Assembly: GCF_036898465.1 (NCBI RefSeq)
Contig: NZ_JARUMJ010000001.1
Location: forward strand, 8,060,001-8,124,000
DNA length: 64,000 nucleotides
Direction of reading: 5' to 3'
From: Streptomyces sp. B21-105
GTDB lineage: Bacteria; Actinomycetota; Actinomycetes; Streptomycetales; Streptomycetaceae
Part shown: positions 33,906-42,694 of the stretch, one piece after another
Layout: every line of letters starts with the position of its first letter
How positions within the stretch are numbered: position 1 is the first letter of the stretch
Position numbers and translations under genes: made by a program
The notes under the pieces: model-generated
What the model was told of the DNA's origin: nothing
Database searches by the model: none
The model's input: only the letters and a program-made list of their open reading frames with translations

Positions 33906-35546
33906 ATGACTGCCACTCTCGTCGCCAAGAACCTCGCCGCCGGGCACGGCGACCGCTCCCTCTTCTCCGGGCTCGACCTCGTGGTCGCCCCCGGGGACGT
34001 GATCGGGCTGGTCGGCGCCAACGGCGCGGGCAAGTCCACCCTGCTGAAGCTGCTCGCCGGGCTCACCGCGCCCGAGCAGGGCGAGCTCAGGCTGTCCCCG
34101 CCGACCGCGACCGTCGGCCATCTGCCCCAGGAACCGGAGCGCCGCCCCGGTGAGAGCGTCCGTGACTTCCTCGCCCGCCGCACCGGCGTCGCCGAGGCGC
34201 AGCGCACGATGGACGAGGCGACCCAGGCCCTGGTCGACGGGGCGCCGGGCGCGGACGACGCCTACGCGACCAGCCTGGAGCGCTGGCTCGACCTCGGCGG
34301 CGCCGACCTCGAGGAGCGCGCCGAGGAGGTCGCCGACTCGCTGGGGCTCGGCGTGGACCTCGGCCGGCCGATGACCTCCCTGTCCGGCGGCCAGGCCGCC
34401 CGCGCGGGCCTCGCCTCCCTCCTCCTGTCCCGCTACGACGTCTTCCTGCTCGACGAGCCGACCAACGACCTCGACCTGGACGGGCTGGAGCGCCTCGAAC
34501 GGTTCGTGACCGGGCTGCGCGCCGGCACGGTCGTCGTCAGCCACGACCGCGAGTTCCTCACCCGCACGGTCACCAAGGTCCTCGAACTGGACCTGGCGCA
34601 GCAGCAGATCAACCTCTACGGCGGCGGCTACGACGCCTACCTGGAGGAACGGGACGTGGCCCGCCGGCACGCCCGCGAGGACTTCGACGAGTACGCCGAC
34701 AAGAAGGCCGCCCTCCAGGACCGGGCGCAGACCCAGCGCTCCTGGATGGACAAGGGCGTCAAGAACGCGCGCCGCAAGGCGGCCAACGACAACGACAAGA
34801 TCGGCCGCAAGTTCCGCAGCGAGGCCAGCGAGAAGCAGGCCGCGAAGGCGCGGCAGACCCAGCGCATGATCGAGCGCCTGGAGGTCGTCGAGGAGCCGCG
34901 CAAGGAGTGGGAGCTGCGCATGGAGATCGCGGCCGCCCCGCGCTCCGGCGCGGTCGTCGCCTCGCTGCGCGACGCGGAGGTGCGCCGCGGCGGCTTCACG
35001 TTCGGTCCGGTGACGCTGCAGATCGACTGGGCCGACCGGGTCGCGGTGACCGGCGCGAACGGCGCGGGCAAGTCCACCCTCCTCGGGGCGCTGCTCGGCC
35101 GGGTCCCGCTGGACGCCGGACACGCGGCCCTGGGTTCGGGCGTCCTGGTCGGCGAGGTCGACCAGGCGCGGGCGCTGTTCCACGGCGCGGAGGCGCTGCT
35201 GGACGCGTTCCGTGCCGCCGTCCCCGACACCGAACCCGTCGAGGTGCGCACCCTGCTGGCCAAGTTCGGCCTGAAGTCCGACCACGTCATGCGGTCGGCG
35301 GCCACCCTGTCGCCCGGCGAGCGCACCCGTGCCGCTCTCGCGCTGCTCCAGGGAAGGGGCGTCAACCTCCTCGTCCTCGACGAGCCGACCAACCACCTCG
35401 ACCTGCCGGCCATCGAACAGCTGGAGTCGGCCCTCGACGCCTACGAGGGCACCCTCCTGCTGGTCACCCACGACCGGCGCATGCTGGACGCGGTCCACGT
35501 CACCCGCCGCCTGGAGGTCGCGGACGGCAAGGTGACGGAGCGGTAA
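33906..35546 (+). CDS. ABC-F family ATPase (second copy in window)
   Basis: 546-residue protein with two ABC cassettes: GANGAGKST / LSGGQAAR / VFLLDEPTNDLD, then GANGAGKST / LSPGERTR / LLVLDEPTNHLD. The linker is very basic (KGVKNARRKAANDNDKIGRK), typical of ABC-F proteins of the resistance or translation-factor type. It is only distantly similar to the copy at 20190. ATG 33906 follows an unremarkable 296-bp gap. It ends 4 bp from the convergent DinB-type gene. Confidence 0.88.
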   Translation: MTATLVAKNLAAGHGDRSLFSGLDLVVAPGDVIGLVGANGAGKSTLLKLLAGLTAPEQGELRLSPPTATVGHLPQEPERRPGESVRDFLARRTGVAEAQRTMDEATQALVDGAPGADDAYATSLERWLDLGGADLEERAEEVADSLGLGVDLGRPMTSLSGGQAARAGLASLLLSRYDVFLLDEPTNDLDLDGLERLERFVTGLRAGTVVVSHDREFLTRTVTKVLELDLAQQQINLYGGGYDAYLEERDVARRHAREDFDEYADKKAALQDRAQTQRSWMDKGVKNARRKAANDNDKIGRKFRSEASEKQAAKARQTQRMIERLEVVEEPRKEWELRMEIAAAPRSGAVVASLRDAEVRRGGFTFGPVTLQIDWADRVAVTGANGAGKSTLLGALLGRVPLDAGHAALGSGVLVGEVDQARALFHGAEALLDAFRAAVPDTEPVEVRTLLAKFGLKSDHVMRSAATLSPGERTRAALALLQGRGVNLLVLDEPTNHLDLPAIEQLESALDAYEGTLLLVTHDRRMLDAVHVTRRLEVADGKVTER

Positions 35547-35550
35547 GCCG

Positions 35551-36138
35551 CTACGCGGGCCCGTCGGCGTCCCGTGCCGCCCGCTCGACGCGCTCACGGT
35601 GCGCCGCCCACCACGCCGGATCCCCGTCCGCGGTGTTCGCGCCGCTCCTGCGCTGGCCCGTCGCCCCGTCGATCAGCTCCCGGACGATGTCGGCGTGGCC
35701 GGCGTGCCGCTGTGTCTCGGCGATCATGTGGGCGAGGCTGTGATGGAGGGTGAGCTCGGTGCCCGCGTCGCCGGGGATCCGGCCGACCGCGTCGAGCGGC
35801 AGGGCCGCGATCGTGGCGTCCGCGTGCGCGCAGGCCCGCCGGTACAGCCCGGTGATCTCCGTCCGCGTCTCGTCGGCCCGCGCCCGCAGATCCGCGTTGG
35901 GCTCGGCGTCCACCGTGATCCACAGCGGGGTGCCGGCGAAGGGCCGCCCGAAGGCCGCCCCGAAGTAGAACGCCTCGGCGCCCGCGAGATGCTTCACCAG
36001 CCCCAGCAGGTTCGTGCCGGTGGGCGTCACGGGGCGCCGTATGTCGTACTCCGACAGGCCCTCCAGCTTCCACATCAGTACGTCGCGGGCGTCCTGGAGG
36101 TAGGTCTGGAGGTCGGCCTTGGGATCGCGTCCGGTCAT
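35551..36138 (-). CDS. DinB-like (DUF664) protein, probable mycothiol-dependent enzyme fold
   Basis: 195-residue four-helix DinB/DUF664 protein. Metal-binding histidines are at the expected places: LVKHLAGAE near residue 50, and the ETQRHAGHADIVREL pair near 140-155. Actinobacterial members are suspected mycothiol-dependent detoxification enzymes. ATG 36138. It lies downstream of tex but separated by a strong hairpin, so it has its own promoter. Confidence 0.82.
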   Translation of the reverse strand: MTGRDPKADLQTYLQDARDVLMWKLEGLSEYDIRRPVTPTGTNLLGLVKHLAGAEAFYFGAAFGRPFAGTPLWITVDAEPNADLRARADETRTEITGLYRRACAHADATIAALPLDAVGRIPGDAGTELTLHHSLAHMIAETQRHAGHADIVRELIDGATGQRRSGANTADGDPAWWAAHRERVERAARDADGPA

Positions 36139-36231
36139 GGGTCAAGTCTGCTGATCGGATGATCCCGATCAACGCGTTTTCCGCGGAGACCGAGCCACAC
36201 GCCACCCCCGCCGCCACTCTCCGAGCCCACA

Positions 36232-36277
36232 GCGCCGTGCCGGGCAGGCGCCGTGCCGGGCAGGCGCCGTGCCGGGC
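36232..36277. repeat. 16-bp tandem repeat, about three copies
   Basis: gcgccgtgccgggcag at 36232-36247 and 36248-36263, then a partial third copy to 36277. Confidence 0.9.
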
Positions 36278-36306
36278 CCGCGGCTTGGAGCGTGCCGCGG
36301 GCCCGG
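36272..36306. terminator. terminator after tex
   Basis: A perfect 12-bp stem (36272-36283 with 36295-36306) and an 11-base loop, 13 bp beyond the tex stop codon. Confidence 0.75.
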
Positions 36307-36318
36307 TGCACTCGTCGG

Positions 36319-38721
36319 TCAGCCCCTGCCCCTCTTCGGGTCCGCCAGGCCCGCTCGGCGCAGGGCGTCGGCCATGGCGCTGTTGGCCGGCGGCGGAGCC
36401 TGGCGTGAACCTCCGCCTCCGCCACCGCCGCGCTGACCGCCCTGCTGCCGCTGCTGCGGCGGTCGCCCGCCGCCGCGCTGCGGACGGCCCCCGCCGGAGG
36501 GCTCTCCCTGGCCGCCCCGCGGGGCGGCCTCGTCGTCGAGCCGCAGTGTCAGCGAGATCCGCTTGCGCGGGATGTCGACGTCGAGCACCTTCACCTTGAC
36601 GATGTCGCCGGGCTTGACGACGTCCCGGGGGTCCTTGACGAACGTCTTCGACAGCGCGGAGACATGTGCCAGCCCGTCCTGGTGGACGCCGATGTCGATG
36701 AACGCCCCGAAGGCCGCCACGTTCGTCACCACGCCCTCCAGGACCATCCCCGAGGTCAGGTCGGAGATCTTCTCCACGCCGTCCTTGAAGGTCGCCGTCT
36801 TGAAGGCGGGCCGCGGGTCACGCCCGGGCTTCTCCAGCTCCCTGAGGATGTCGGTGACGGTCGGCAGCCCGAACGTCTCGTCCACGAAGTCCGCCGGCCG
36901 CAGCGAGCGCAGGACGCCCGTGTTGCCGATCAGGGCGGCCACCTCCTGGCCGGAGGTCTTCACCATGCGCCGCACCACCGGGTACGCCTCGGGGTGCACG
37001 CTGGAGGAGTCGAGCGGGTCGGAGCCGCCGCGGATCCGCAGGAAGCCGGCGCACTGCTCGTAGGCCTTCGGGCCGAGCCGGGCCACCTTCTTCAGCTCGG
37101 AGCGGGAGGTGAAGGGCCCGTTGGCGTCCCGGTGCGCCACGATGTTCTCGGCGAGACCGGAGGAAATGCCGGACACCCGCGACAGAAGCGGCGTCGAGGC
37201 CGTGTTGACGTCCACGCCGACGCCGTTCACACAGTCCTCCACCACCGCGTCCAGCGAACGCGACAGCTTCACCTCGGACAGGTCGTGCTGGTACTGGCCG
37301 ACGCCGATCGACTTGGGGTCGATCTTCACCAGCTCGGCGAGCGGGTCCTGGAGCCGGCGGGCGATCGACACGGCGCCGCGCAGCGACACGTCCATGTCGG
37401 GCAGTTCCTGGGAGGCGAAGGCGGAGGCCGAGTACACGGACGCGCCCGCCTCGGACACCATCACCTTGGTGAGCCGCAGCTCCGGGTGCTTCGCGATGAG
37501 TTCACCGGCCAGCTTGTCGGTCTCGCGGGACGCGGTGCCGTTGCCGATCGCGACCAGGTCGACCGCGTGCTCCCTCGCCAGCCGCGCGAGCTTCGCGATC
37601 GCCTCGTCCCACTTGTTCGCCGGGACGTGCGGATAGATCACGTCCGTGGCGACGACCTTGCCGGTCGCGTCGACGACGGCGACCTTCACGCCCGTGCGGA
37701 AGCCGGGGTCCAGGCCCAGCGTCGCGCGCGTGCCGGCCGGGGCGGCGAGCAGCAGGTCGCGCAGGTTGGCGGCGAACACGTTCACGGCCTCGTCCTCGGC
37801 GGCCGTGCGCAGCCGCAGCCGCAGGTCGATGCCGAGGTGGACCAGGATGCGGGTGCGCCACGCCCAGCGGACCGTGTCGCTCAGCCACTTGTCGCCGGGG
37901 CGACCGCGCTCGGCGATCCCGAACCGCGACGCGATGAGAGGCTCGTACGAGGAGGGGCCGGGCTGCTCGGAGGGCTCCTCCGGCTCCAGGACGAGGTCGA
38001 GGACGTCCTCCTTCTCGCCGCGCAGCATCGCCAGGATCCGGTGCGAGGGCAGCGCGGTGAACGGCTCGGCGAAGTCGAAGTAGTCGGCGAACTTCGCGCC
38101 CGCCTCCTCCTTGCCCTCGCGCACCTTGGCGGCGAGCCGCCCGCGCGCCCACATGCGTTCGCGCAGCTCGCCGATCAGGTCGGCGTCCTCCGAGAACCGC
38201 TCGGTGAGGATGGCCCGCGCGCCGTCCAGCGCGGCCTGCGGGTCGGCGACGCCCTTGTCGGCGTCCACGAACGCGGCGGCCGCCGCGAGCGGGTCCACCG
38301 AGGCGTCCCCGAGCAGGCCCTCGGCGAGCGGCTCGAGGCCCGCCTCGCGCGCGATCTGCGCCTTGGTGCGCCGCTTGGGCTTGAACGGGAGGTAGATGTC
38401 CTCGAGGCGCGCCTTGGTCTGCGCGCCGCGGATCTGCGCCTCGAGGACGTCGGTGAGCTTGCCCTGCTCGCGGACCGACTCCAGGACCGCCGACCGCCGC
38501 TCCTCCAGCTCCCGCAGGTAGCGCAGCCGCTCCTCGAGCGTGCGCAGCTGCGCGTCGTCGAGCATCTCGGTCGCTTCCTTGCGGTAGCGGGCGATGAAGG
38601 GCACCGTCGAGCCGCCGTCGAGCAGCTCCACGGCGGCCTTGACCTGCCGCTCCCGTACGCCGAGTTCCTCGGCGATCCTGCCTTCGATGGATCCTGCTTC
38701 GATGGACCCGGGTGTCGTCAC
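36319..38721 (-). CDS. tex: Tex family S1 RNA-binding protein
   Basis: 800-residue Tex/YhgF protein, a nucleic-acid-binding factor linked to transcription and stress tolerance. The N-terminal helical domain is followed by a YqgF/RNase H-like domain ([17 protein letters not shown]), helix-hairpin-helix motifs ([38 protein letters not shown]) and a C-terminal S1 domain ([20 protein letters not shown]). Actinobacterial extra: a ~70-residue Gly/Arg/Gln-rich tail of the RGG type. GTG 38721 chosen because the normal N-terminus starts about there; ATG 38760 is possible. Confidence 0.93.
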   Translation of the reverse strand: MTTPGSIEAGSIEGRIAEELGVRERQVKAAVELLDGGSTVPFIARYRKEATEMLDDAQLRTLEERLRYLRELEERRSAVLESVREQGKLTDVLEAQIRGAQTKARLEDIYLPFKPKRRTKAQIAREAGLEPLAEGLLGDASVDPLAAAAAFVDADKGVADPQAALDGARAILTERFSEDADLIGELRERMWARGRLAAKVREGKEEAGAKFADYFDFAEPFTALPSHRILAMLRGEKEDVLDLVLEPEEPSEQPGPSSYEPLIASRFGIAERGRPGDKWLSDTVRWAWRTRILVHLGIDLRLRLRTAAEDEAVNVFAANLRDLLLAAPAGTRATLGLDPGFRTGVKVAVVDATGKVVATDVIYPHVPANKWDEAIAKLARLAREHAVDLVAIGNGTASRETDKLAGELIAKHPELRLTKVMVSEAGASVYSASAFASQELPDMDVSLRGAVSIARRLQDPLAELVKIDPKSIGVGQYQHDLSEVKLSRSLDAVVEDCVNGVGVDVNTASTPLLSRVSGISSGLAENIVAHRDANGPFTSRSELKKVARLGPKAYEQCAGFLRIRGGSDPLDSSSVHPEAYPVVRRMVKTSGQEVAALIGNTGVLRSLRPADFVDETFGLPTVTDILRELEKPGRDPRPAFKTATFKDGVEKISDLTSGMVLEGVVTNVAAFGAFIDIGVHQDGLAHVSALSKTFVKDPRDVVKPGDIVKVKVLDVDIPRKRISLTLRLDDEAAPRGGQGEPSGGGRPQRGGGRPPQQRQQGGQRGGGGGGGSRQAPPPANSAMADALRRAGLADPKRGRG

Positions 38722-38803
38722 GATCCCGTACCGCCTTCTCCACTGAGGTTTGCGCGGCAATTGTGGCAGGCGGCGCCGACAATCGGCGATCAGGGCACGG
38801 TCA

Positions 38804-38935
38804 TCAGGCCCTGCGGCCGTGGGCCGAGCCCGACGCGCCGCCGAAGAGGCGGGCGAGCGCCCGGAAGGGCAGCGTCACCACGGTGGCGACGGCGCCACCG
38901 ATCTGCCGCAGTACGTCTGCGATAGCACGGAACAC
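38804..38935 (-). CDS. LPFR motif small protein
   Basis: 43-residue protein starting at a GTG (38935) with AAAGGGG 6 bases upstream. It reads [20 protein letters not shown], then [15 protein letters not shown] and a basic end. The [15 protein letters not shown] core is that of the Streptomyces small-protein family known by its LPFR motif; function unknown. The first half is an amphipathic or membrane-surface helix. It lies upstream of tex on the same strand, with 82 bp between. Confidence 0.85.
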   Translation of the reverse strand: MFRAIADVLRQIGGAVATVVTLPFRALARLFGGASGSAHGRRA

Positions 38936-39106
38936 GAGATTCCCCTTTCCTCGCCCGGTCGGTCACGGCCGGGTCCTGTCAGGACGGCTGCCTCGGCCGG
39001 GTACCTCGGGGCGGGCCGTCCATGCCGGTGATCAGCCCGGGGCATGGCAGGAAAGGTGGGAAATACGTCATTGCCGCCGTGCCGGGCCGGGCGAAGGACC
39101 GTCCGC

Positions 39107-39234
39107 ATGGCGCAGGCCGTTCAGCTGGGCGTGGAGTACGACCCGCAGCCCCCTACGACGCGGGCGCCCCGGACGAGGCGCCCGCGCACCTGGTGGACGC
39201 GCCGAGGGCCCGCAGCCGCTTCATCCTGAGGTAG
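39107..39234 (+). pseudogene. remnant of a DJ-1/PfpI-family gene (C-terminal end, frameshifted)
   Basis: The + strand reads MAQAVQLGVEYDPQPP and, after a one-base shift, YDAGAPDEAPAHLV and on to a stop at 39234. Joined, this is the typical C-terminus of actinobacterial DJ-1/PfpI proteins (EYDPQPPFDAG..). The shift falls in a C run at 39149-39153, one C too short. No sequence for the ~170 N-terminal residues precedes it, so this is a truncated relic and not just a sequencing error. It overlaps the 3' end of the convergent enoyl-CoA hydratase gene by 14 bp. Confidence 0.65.
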
Positions 39235-39970
39235 TCCAGGTGAAGCGCGGCTCCCGGCGCTGCAGGAACGCGGCGACGCCTTCCGCGGTGTCGCCGTTGC
39301 CGCGCGCCTGCGCGCTCCAGTGGGCGTCCCGGTCGGTGCGGCCGTTCGCGAACTCCTTGGCGGCGGCCTGGGTCAGCTGCGAGCGCGACGCCAGCAGGCG
39401 GGTGAACTCGTCGACCCGCTCGTCGAGCCCGTCCGCAGGGAGCACCTCGTCGACCAGCCCCGTGCGCAGCGCCCGCTCCGTGTCGATCAACTCGCCGGAG
39501 AACAGAAGGTACTTGGCGGTGGCGGGACCCACCAGGGACACCAGTCGCCGGGTGGCGGAGGACGGGTAGACGATCCCGAGCCGGGCCGGGGTCACCCCGA
39601 ACAGCGCGCCCTCCTCGGCGAACCGCAGGTCGCAGGCGGCGGCGAGCTGGGCGCCGCCGCCGACGCAGTGCCCCCGCACGGCCGCCAGCGTCGGCTTCGG
39701 GAACGCCGCCAGGGCCTCCTCGGCCCGCACCGCCAGCGCCTGCGCCTCGTCCGGCGAGTCCTGGAGGGTGGAGATGTCGGCGCCCGCGCAGAAGGTGCCG
39801 CCCGCCCCCGTCAGGACGAGCACCCGTACGGCGGGATCGGCGGCCAGGGCGTCCAGCAGCGGGGGCAGCCCCGCCCACATCGCGGCCGTCATCGCATTGC
39901 GTTTCGCAGGGTGGTGCAGGACGACGGTGGCGACCGTCTCCGTGACGCCGTGCAGCAGTTCGGGCTCCAT
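39221..39970 (-). CDS. enoyl-CoA hydratase/isomerase family protein
   Basis: 249-residue crotonase-fold enzyme. Oxyanion-hole segments are GTFCAGADISTL and GHCVGGGAQLAAACDLR. The usual hydratase glutamates are not obvious: the region reads FGVTPARLGIVYPSSATRRL. The reaction could therefore be hydration, isomerisation or another CoA-ester chemistry. ATG 39970 chosen; an in-frame ATG 18 bases upstream lacks a ribosome-binding site. Confidence 0.85.
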   Translation of the reverse strand: MEPELLHGVTETVATVVLHHPAKRNAMTAAMWAGLPPLLDALAADPAVRVLVLTGAGGTFCAGADISTLQDSPDEAQALAVRAEEALAAFPKPTLAAVRGHCVGGGAQLAAACDLRFAEEGALFGVTPARLGIVYPSSATRRLVSLVGPATAKYLLFSGELIDTERALRTGLVDEVLPADGLDERVDEFTRLLASRSQLTQAAAKEFANGRTDRDAHWSAQARGNGDTAEGVAAFLQRREPRFTWTTSG

Positions 39971-40235
39971 GCCCCGGATGCTAACCATCCCGATGGTCCC
40001 ATGATCACCTCGGCAGCCGGGGACGGAAGCGGCGACGGTGGCAAAGGGAGTCAAAACGGCAAGAGCGCCGCCGCCGGACCACGTACGACCCGAAGAGGGC
40101 GCGAAGGCGGCGGGAACGCGAAAGAAACGGTCCTGCACTCGCCCCGGTCTTCCGGAGGCGGTCGATAACGCTCGATAACCGCTGACTTCTGTTCAGCCAT
40201 CCGGAGCGGACCGCCTCGTTGCCAACATTTCGGAC

Positions 40236-40799
40236 GTGGCGACAATCGAGCGCGAGGGCGGCGACCGGACGATGGACGATCACGGGCGCGGGCCCGACCC
40301 ACGCCCAGAGGGCGGCCCAGGCGCACTTCCCGAGCCCCCCGCGGAGTCCGCGGAGTCCGTGCCGCGCCCCCTGCCCTACGAGGGCGTCTGGCGGTTCACC
40401 GCCTCCGCCGTGGACGCCTCGGTCCCGCAGGCCCGGCACGCCGTCCGGGACCTGCTGTACCGCCAGGGCGTACCGCTCTCCGACGACCTGGTCCAGGGGC
40501 TCCTGCTGATCGTCTCCGAGCTGGTGACCAACGCCGTCCGGCACGCGGCCCTGCTGTCGCCGGTGCTCGCCGTGGAGGTCGCCGTCGGAGCCGAGTGGGT
40601 GCGGGTCGCCGTGGAGGACGCCCACCCCTACCGCCCGACCGCCCTGGAGGCCGATCACGGCCGCACCGGCGGCCGGGGACTGCTCCTGGTGCGGGAGATC
40701 GCCAGGGAGGCGGGCGGGGTGTGCGACGTCGAGCACACGGCGGGCGGCGGCAAGGTGATCTGGGCCGCCCTGCCGCTCAAGCCCGTGCGGACGCCCTGA
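40236..40799 (+). CDS. anti-sigma-factor-like ATP-binding protein (HATPase_c)
   Basis: 187-residue protein with a disordered, Pro/Glu-rich N-terminus and a GHKL ATPase domain. N box is VSELVTNAVRHA; the G1 region is VEDAHPYRP and the G2 loop is GRTGGRGLLLV. This is the RsbW/SpoIIAB-like small ATPase type, very abundant in Streptomyces. It may be a serine kinase/anti-sigma factor, but no sigma or anti-anti-sigma gene is adjacent. GTG 40236 or ATG 40272 could be the start. Confidence 0.85.
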   Translation: MATIEREGGDRTMDDHGRGPDPRPEGGPGALPEPPAESAESVPRPLPYEGVWRFTASAVDASVPQARHAVRDLLYRQGVPLSDDLVQGLLLIVSELVTNAVRHAALLSPVLAVEVAVGAEWVRVAVEDAHPYRPTALEADHGRTGGRGLLLVREIAREAGGVCDVEHTAGGGKVIWAALPLKPVRTP

Positions 40800-40802
40800 G
40801 CC

Positions 40803-41396
40803 TCACCAGCCGGCCGAGGGTCCCGTCAGCTCGCGGACCGCGGGCCGTGCCGAGTCCAGGACGGTCATGAACCAGGCGGAGAACGGCTCTTTCGCGTGGC
40901 GTTCCGCCAGTTCCGCGGGGGTCACGAAGGCAGTGTCGCCGACCTCGTCCGCCCGCGGTCGCAGCGGGGACTGCACCAGCCCGACGAAGAGGTGGTTGTA
41001 CTCCTGCTCCACCAAGCCCGATTCCGGGTCCGGATGGTTGTAGCGGACCGTGCCCGCCTCGGCGAGCAACGACGGGGAGACGCCCAGCTCCTCGTGGGTG
41101 CGCCGGGCGGCCGCCGCGAACGGCGCCTCGTTCGGGTAGGGGTGGCCGCAGCAGGTGTTGGACCACACCCCGGGGGAGTGGTACTTGCCGAGCGCGCGCT
41201 GCTGGAGCAGCAGCCGGCCCCGCTCGTCGAAGAGGAACACGGAGAACGCGCGGTGCAGCTGTCCGGGCGGCTGATGGGCGGCGAGCTTCTCCGCGGTGCC
41301 GATCGTGACGCCGTTCTCGTCGACCAGTTCCAGCAGGATCGCTTCAGCGATCCCGGCAGACGAGTCGTGTGTCGCGGTGGCAGGTGTGATCGGCAT
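40803..41396 (-). CDS. idi: isopentenyl-diphosphate delta-isomerase, type I
   Basis: 197-residue Nudix-fold isomerase interconverting IPP and DMAPP. Catalytic Cys in SNTCCGHPYP (about residue 83), the Glu-containing VEQEYNHLF motif and the HRAFSVFLFD substrate region are all present. ATG 41396 gives the N-terminus MPITPATATH with AGGA at good spacing; longer frames do not look conserved. It lies 10 kb from the hopanoid operon, which carries ispG and dxs, and would balance the precursor pool. Confidence 0.94.
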   Translation of the reverse strand: MPITPATATHDSSAGIAEAILLELVDENGVTIGTAEKLAAHQPPGQLHRAFSVFLFDERGRLLLQQRALGKYHSPGVWSNTCCGHPYPNEAPFAAAARRTHEELGVSPSLLAEAGTVRYNHPDPESGLVEQEYNHLFVGLVQSPLRPRADEVGDTAFVTPAELAERHAKEPFSAWFMTVLDSARPAVRELTGPSAGW

Positions 41397-41609
41397 ACCC
41401 ATCCTTAGCATCGGTTTTCGCGTCCCAGTCTGCCGCACTCGCCCGGCCCTCCCGGCTGTTCGCGGGAAAGCGCGCATGTCCGCGCGCGCGTCCCGTCGGC
41501 GCGGCGGGGGACCCCGAAGGCGATCTTGCCCGGCGGCGCGTCCACGGAACCGTACCGAACGGGTGTGCGCATCGAGTCGTGTGCCGCGAGTCGTGTGCCG
41601 CGGAAGCCC

Positions 41610-42545
41610 TCAGTGGCAGAGCCGCGCCTCGTGTTCGGCGTGCCCGCTCGGCTCCAGCTGGAAGGTGCAGTGCTCCACGTCGAAGTGGTCGCCCAGGCAG
41701 CCCTGGAGCTCGTGCAGCATCTTCTCGTGGCCGATCGCGTTGAGCGCCTCCGAACTCACCACCACGTGCGCCGACAGCACCGGCATGCCGGAGGTGATCG
41801 TCCAGGCGTGCAGGTCGTGGACGTCCTCCACCCCGTCCAGGTCGAGGATGTGGGACCGCACCTCGGCCATGTCGACGTCCTTGGGAGCCGACTCCAGCAG
41901 CACGTCGAGCGTCTCGCGCAGCAGCTTCACGGTCCGCGGCACGATCATCAGGCCGATGACCAGGGAGGCGATCGGGTCGGCGGTCTGCCAGCCGGTGGTC
42001 AGGATCACCGCCGCCGAGATCAGCACCGTCACCGACCCCAGCGTGTCGGCGGCCACCTCCAGGAACGCCCCGCGCACGTTCAGGCTCTCCGCCTGGCCGC
42101 GCATCAGCAGGGCCAGCGAGACCATGTTCGCCACCAGGCCGATCGCGCCGAACCAGAGCATCAGCCCGCCCTCGGTGGCGGCCGGCGTGAGGAACCGCTG
42201 GACCGCCTCGTACAGGACGTAGCCGCCCACCCCGAGCAGCAGCAGACAGTTGGCGAGGGCGGCCAGGATCTCGGCGCGGGCGAGCCCGAAGGTGCGGTTC
42301 GCGCTCGGCGGCCGGCCCGCGAAGTGGATGGCGAGCAGGGCCATGCCCAGCCCCAGAGCGTCCGTCGCCATGTGCGCCGCGTCCGCGACCAGCGCCAGGG
42401 AGTCCGCGAGCACCCCGCCGACGATCTGCACCACCATGACGCCGAGCGTGATCGCCAGAGCGCCGCGCAGCCTGCCGCGGTACGCCGCCGTGGCGGTGCC
42501 GGCGGGCGGTGCGTGCGTGTGGCCGTGGTCGTGCCCAGCCCCCAT
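41610..42545 (-). CDS. cation diffusion facilitator (zinc-type exporter)
   Basis: 311-residue CDF transporter with a His-rich cytosolic N-terminus (GHDHGHTH at 4-11) and six predicted helices. The metal site is HxxxD-type: DAAHMATDALG in helix 2 and EVAADTLGSV in helix 5. A C-terminal cytosolic metallochaperone-like domain follows, with VHDLHAWTI. It exports Zn2+ or similar ions in exchange for protons. ATG 42545 with GGAAGG 8 bases upstream. A G-tract operator-like motif sits upstream. Confidence 0.9.
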   Translation of the reverse strand: MGAGHDHGHTHAPPAGTATAAYRGRLRGALAITLGVMVVQIVGGVLADSLALVADAAHMATDALGLGMALLAIHFAGRPPSANRTFGLARAEILAALANCLLLLGVGGYVLYEAVQRFLTPAATEGGLMLWFGAIGLVANMVSLALLMRGQAESLNVRGAFLEVAADTLGSVTVLISAAVILTTGWQTADPIASLVIGLMIVPRTVKLLRETLDVLLESAPKDVDMAEVRSHILDLDGVEDVHDLHAWTITSGMPVLSAHVVVSSEALNAIGHEKMLHELQGCLGDHFDVEHCTFQLEPSGHAEHEARLCH

Positions 42546-42597
42546 GGATGCAGCCTTCCTGTGGTCCGTGCGCGTGCTGCCCGGGCTCACAGTGAAC

Positions 42598-42613
42598 TAC
42601 GGGTGGGGGGTAT
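42598..42613. promoter_or_regulatory. possible CsoR/RcnR-type metal operator
   Basis: TACGGGTGGGGGGTAT: a G-tract bounded by inverted TAC...GTA, 53 bp upstream of the CDF start. This pattern is typical of CsoR/RcnR-family sites, but no such regulator is in the window. Confidence 0.4.
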
Positions 42614-42646
42614 CCGGCAACGCGGCACTGAACACCGTTGTCATGT

Positions 42647-42681
42647 GCCCTGACCTGCGGAAACGAAGTGCAGGTCAGGGC
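42647..42681. terminator. terminator after galE
   Basis: GCCCTGACCTGC pairs perfectly with GCAGGTCAGGGC (12 bp) around an 11-base loop, 14 bp beyond the galE stop. Confidence 0.8.
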
Positions 42682-42694
42682 AGCTCCAGCCGGG

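Noticed and set aside
39044..39229. 61-codon plus-strand frame as a real gene
   Set aside because: Its second half is the out-of-frame version of the DJ-1/PfpI C-terminus, so it is part of a pseudogene.
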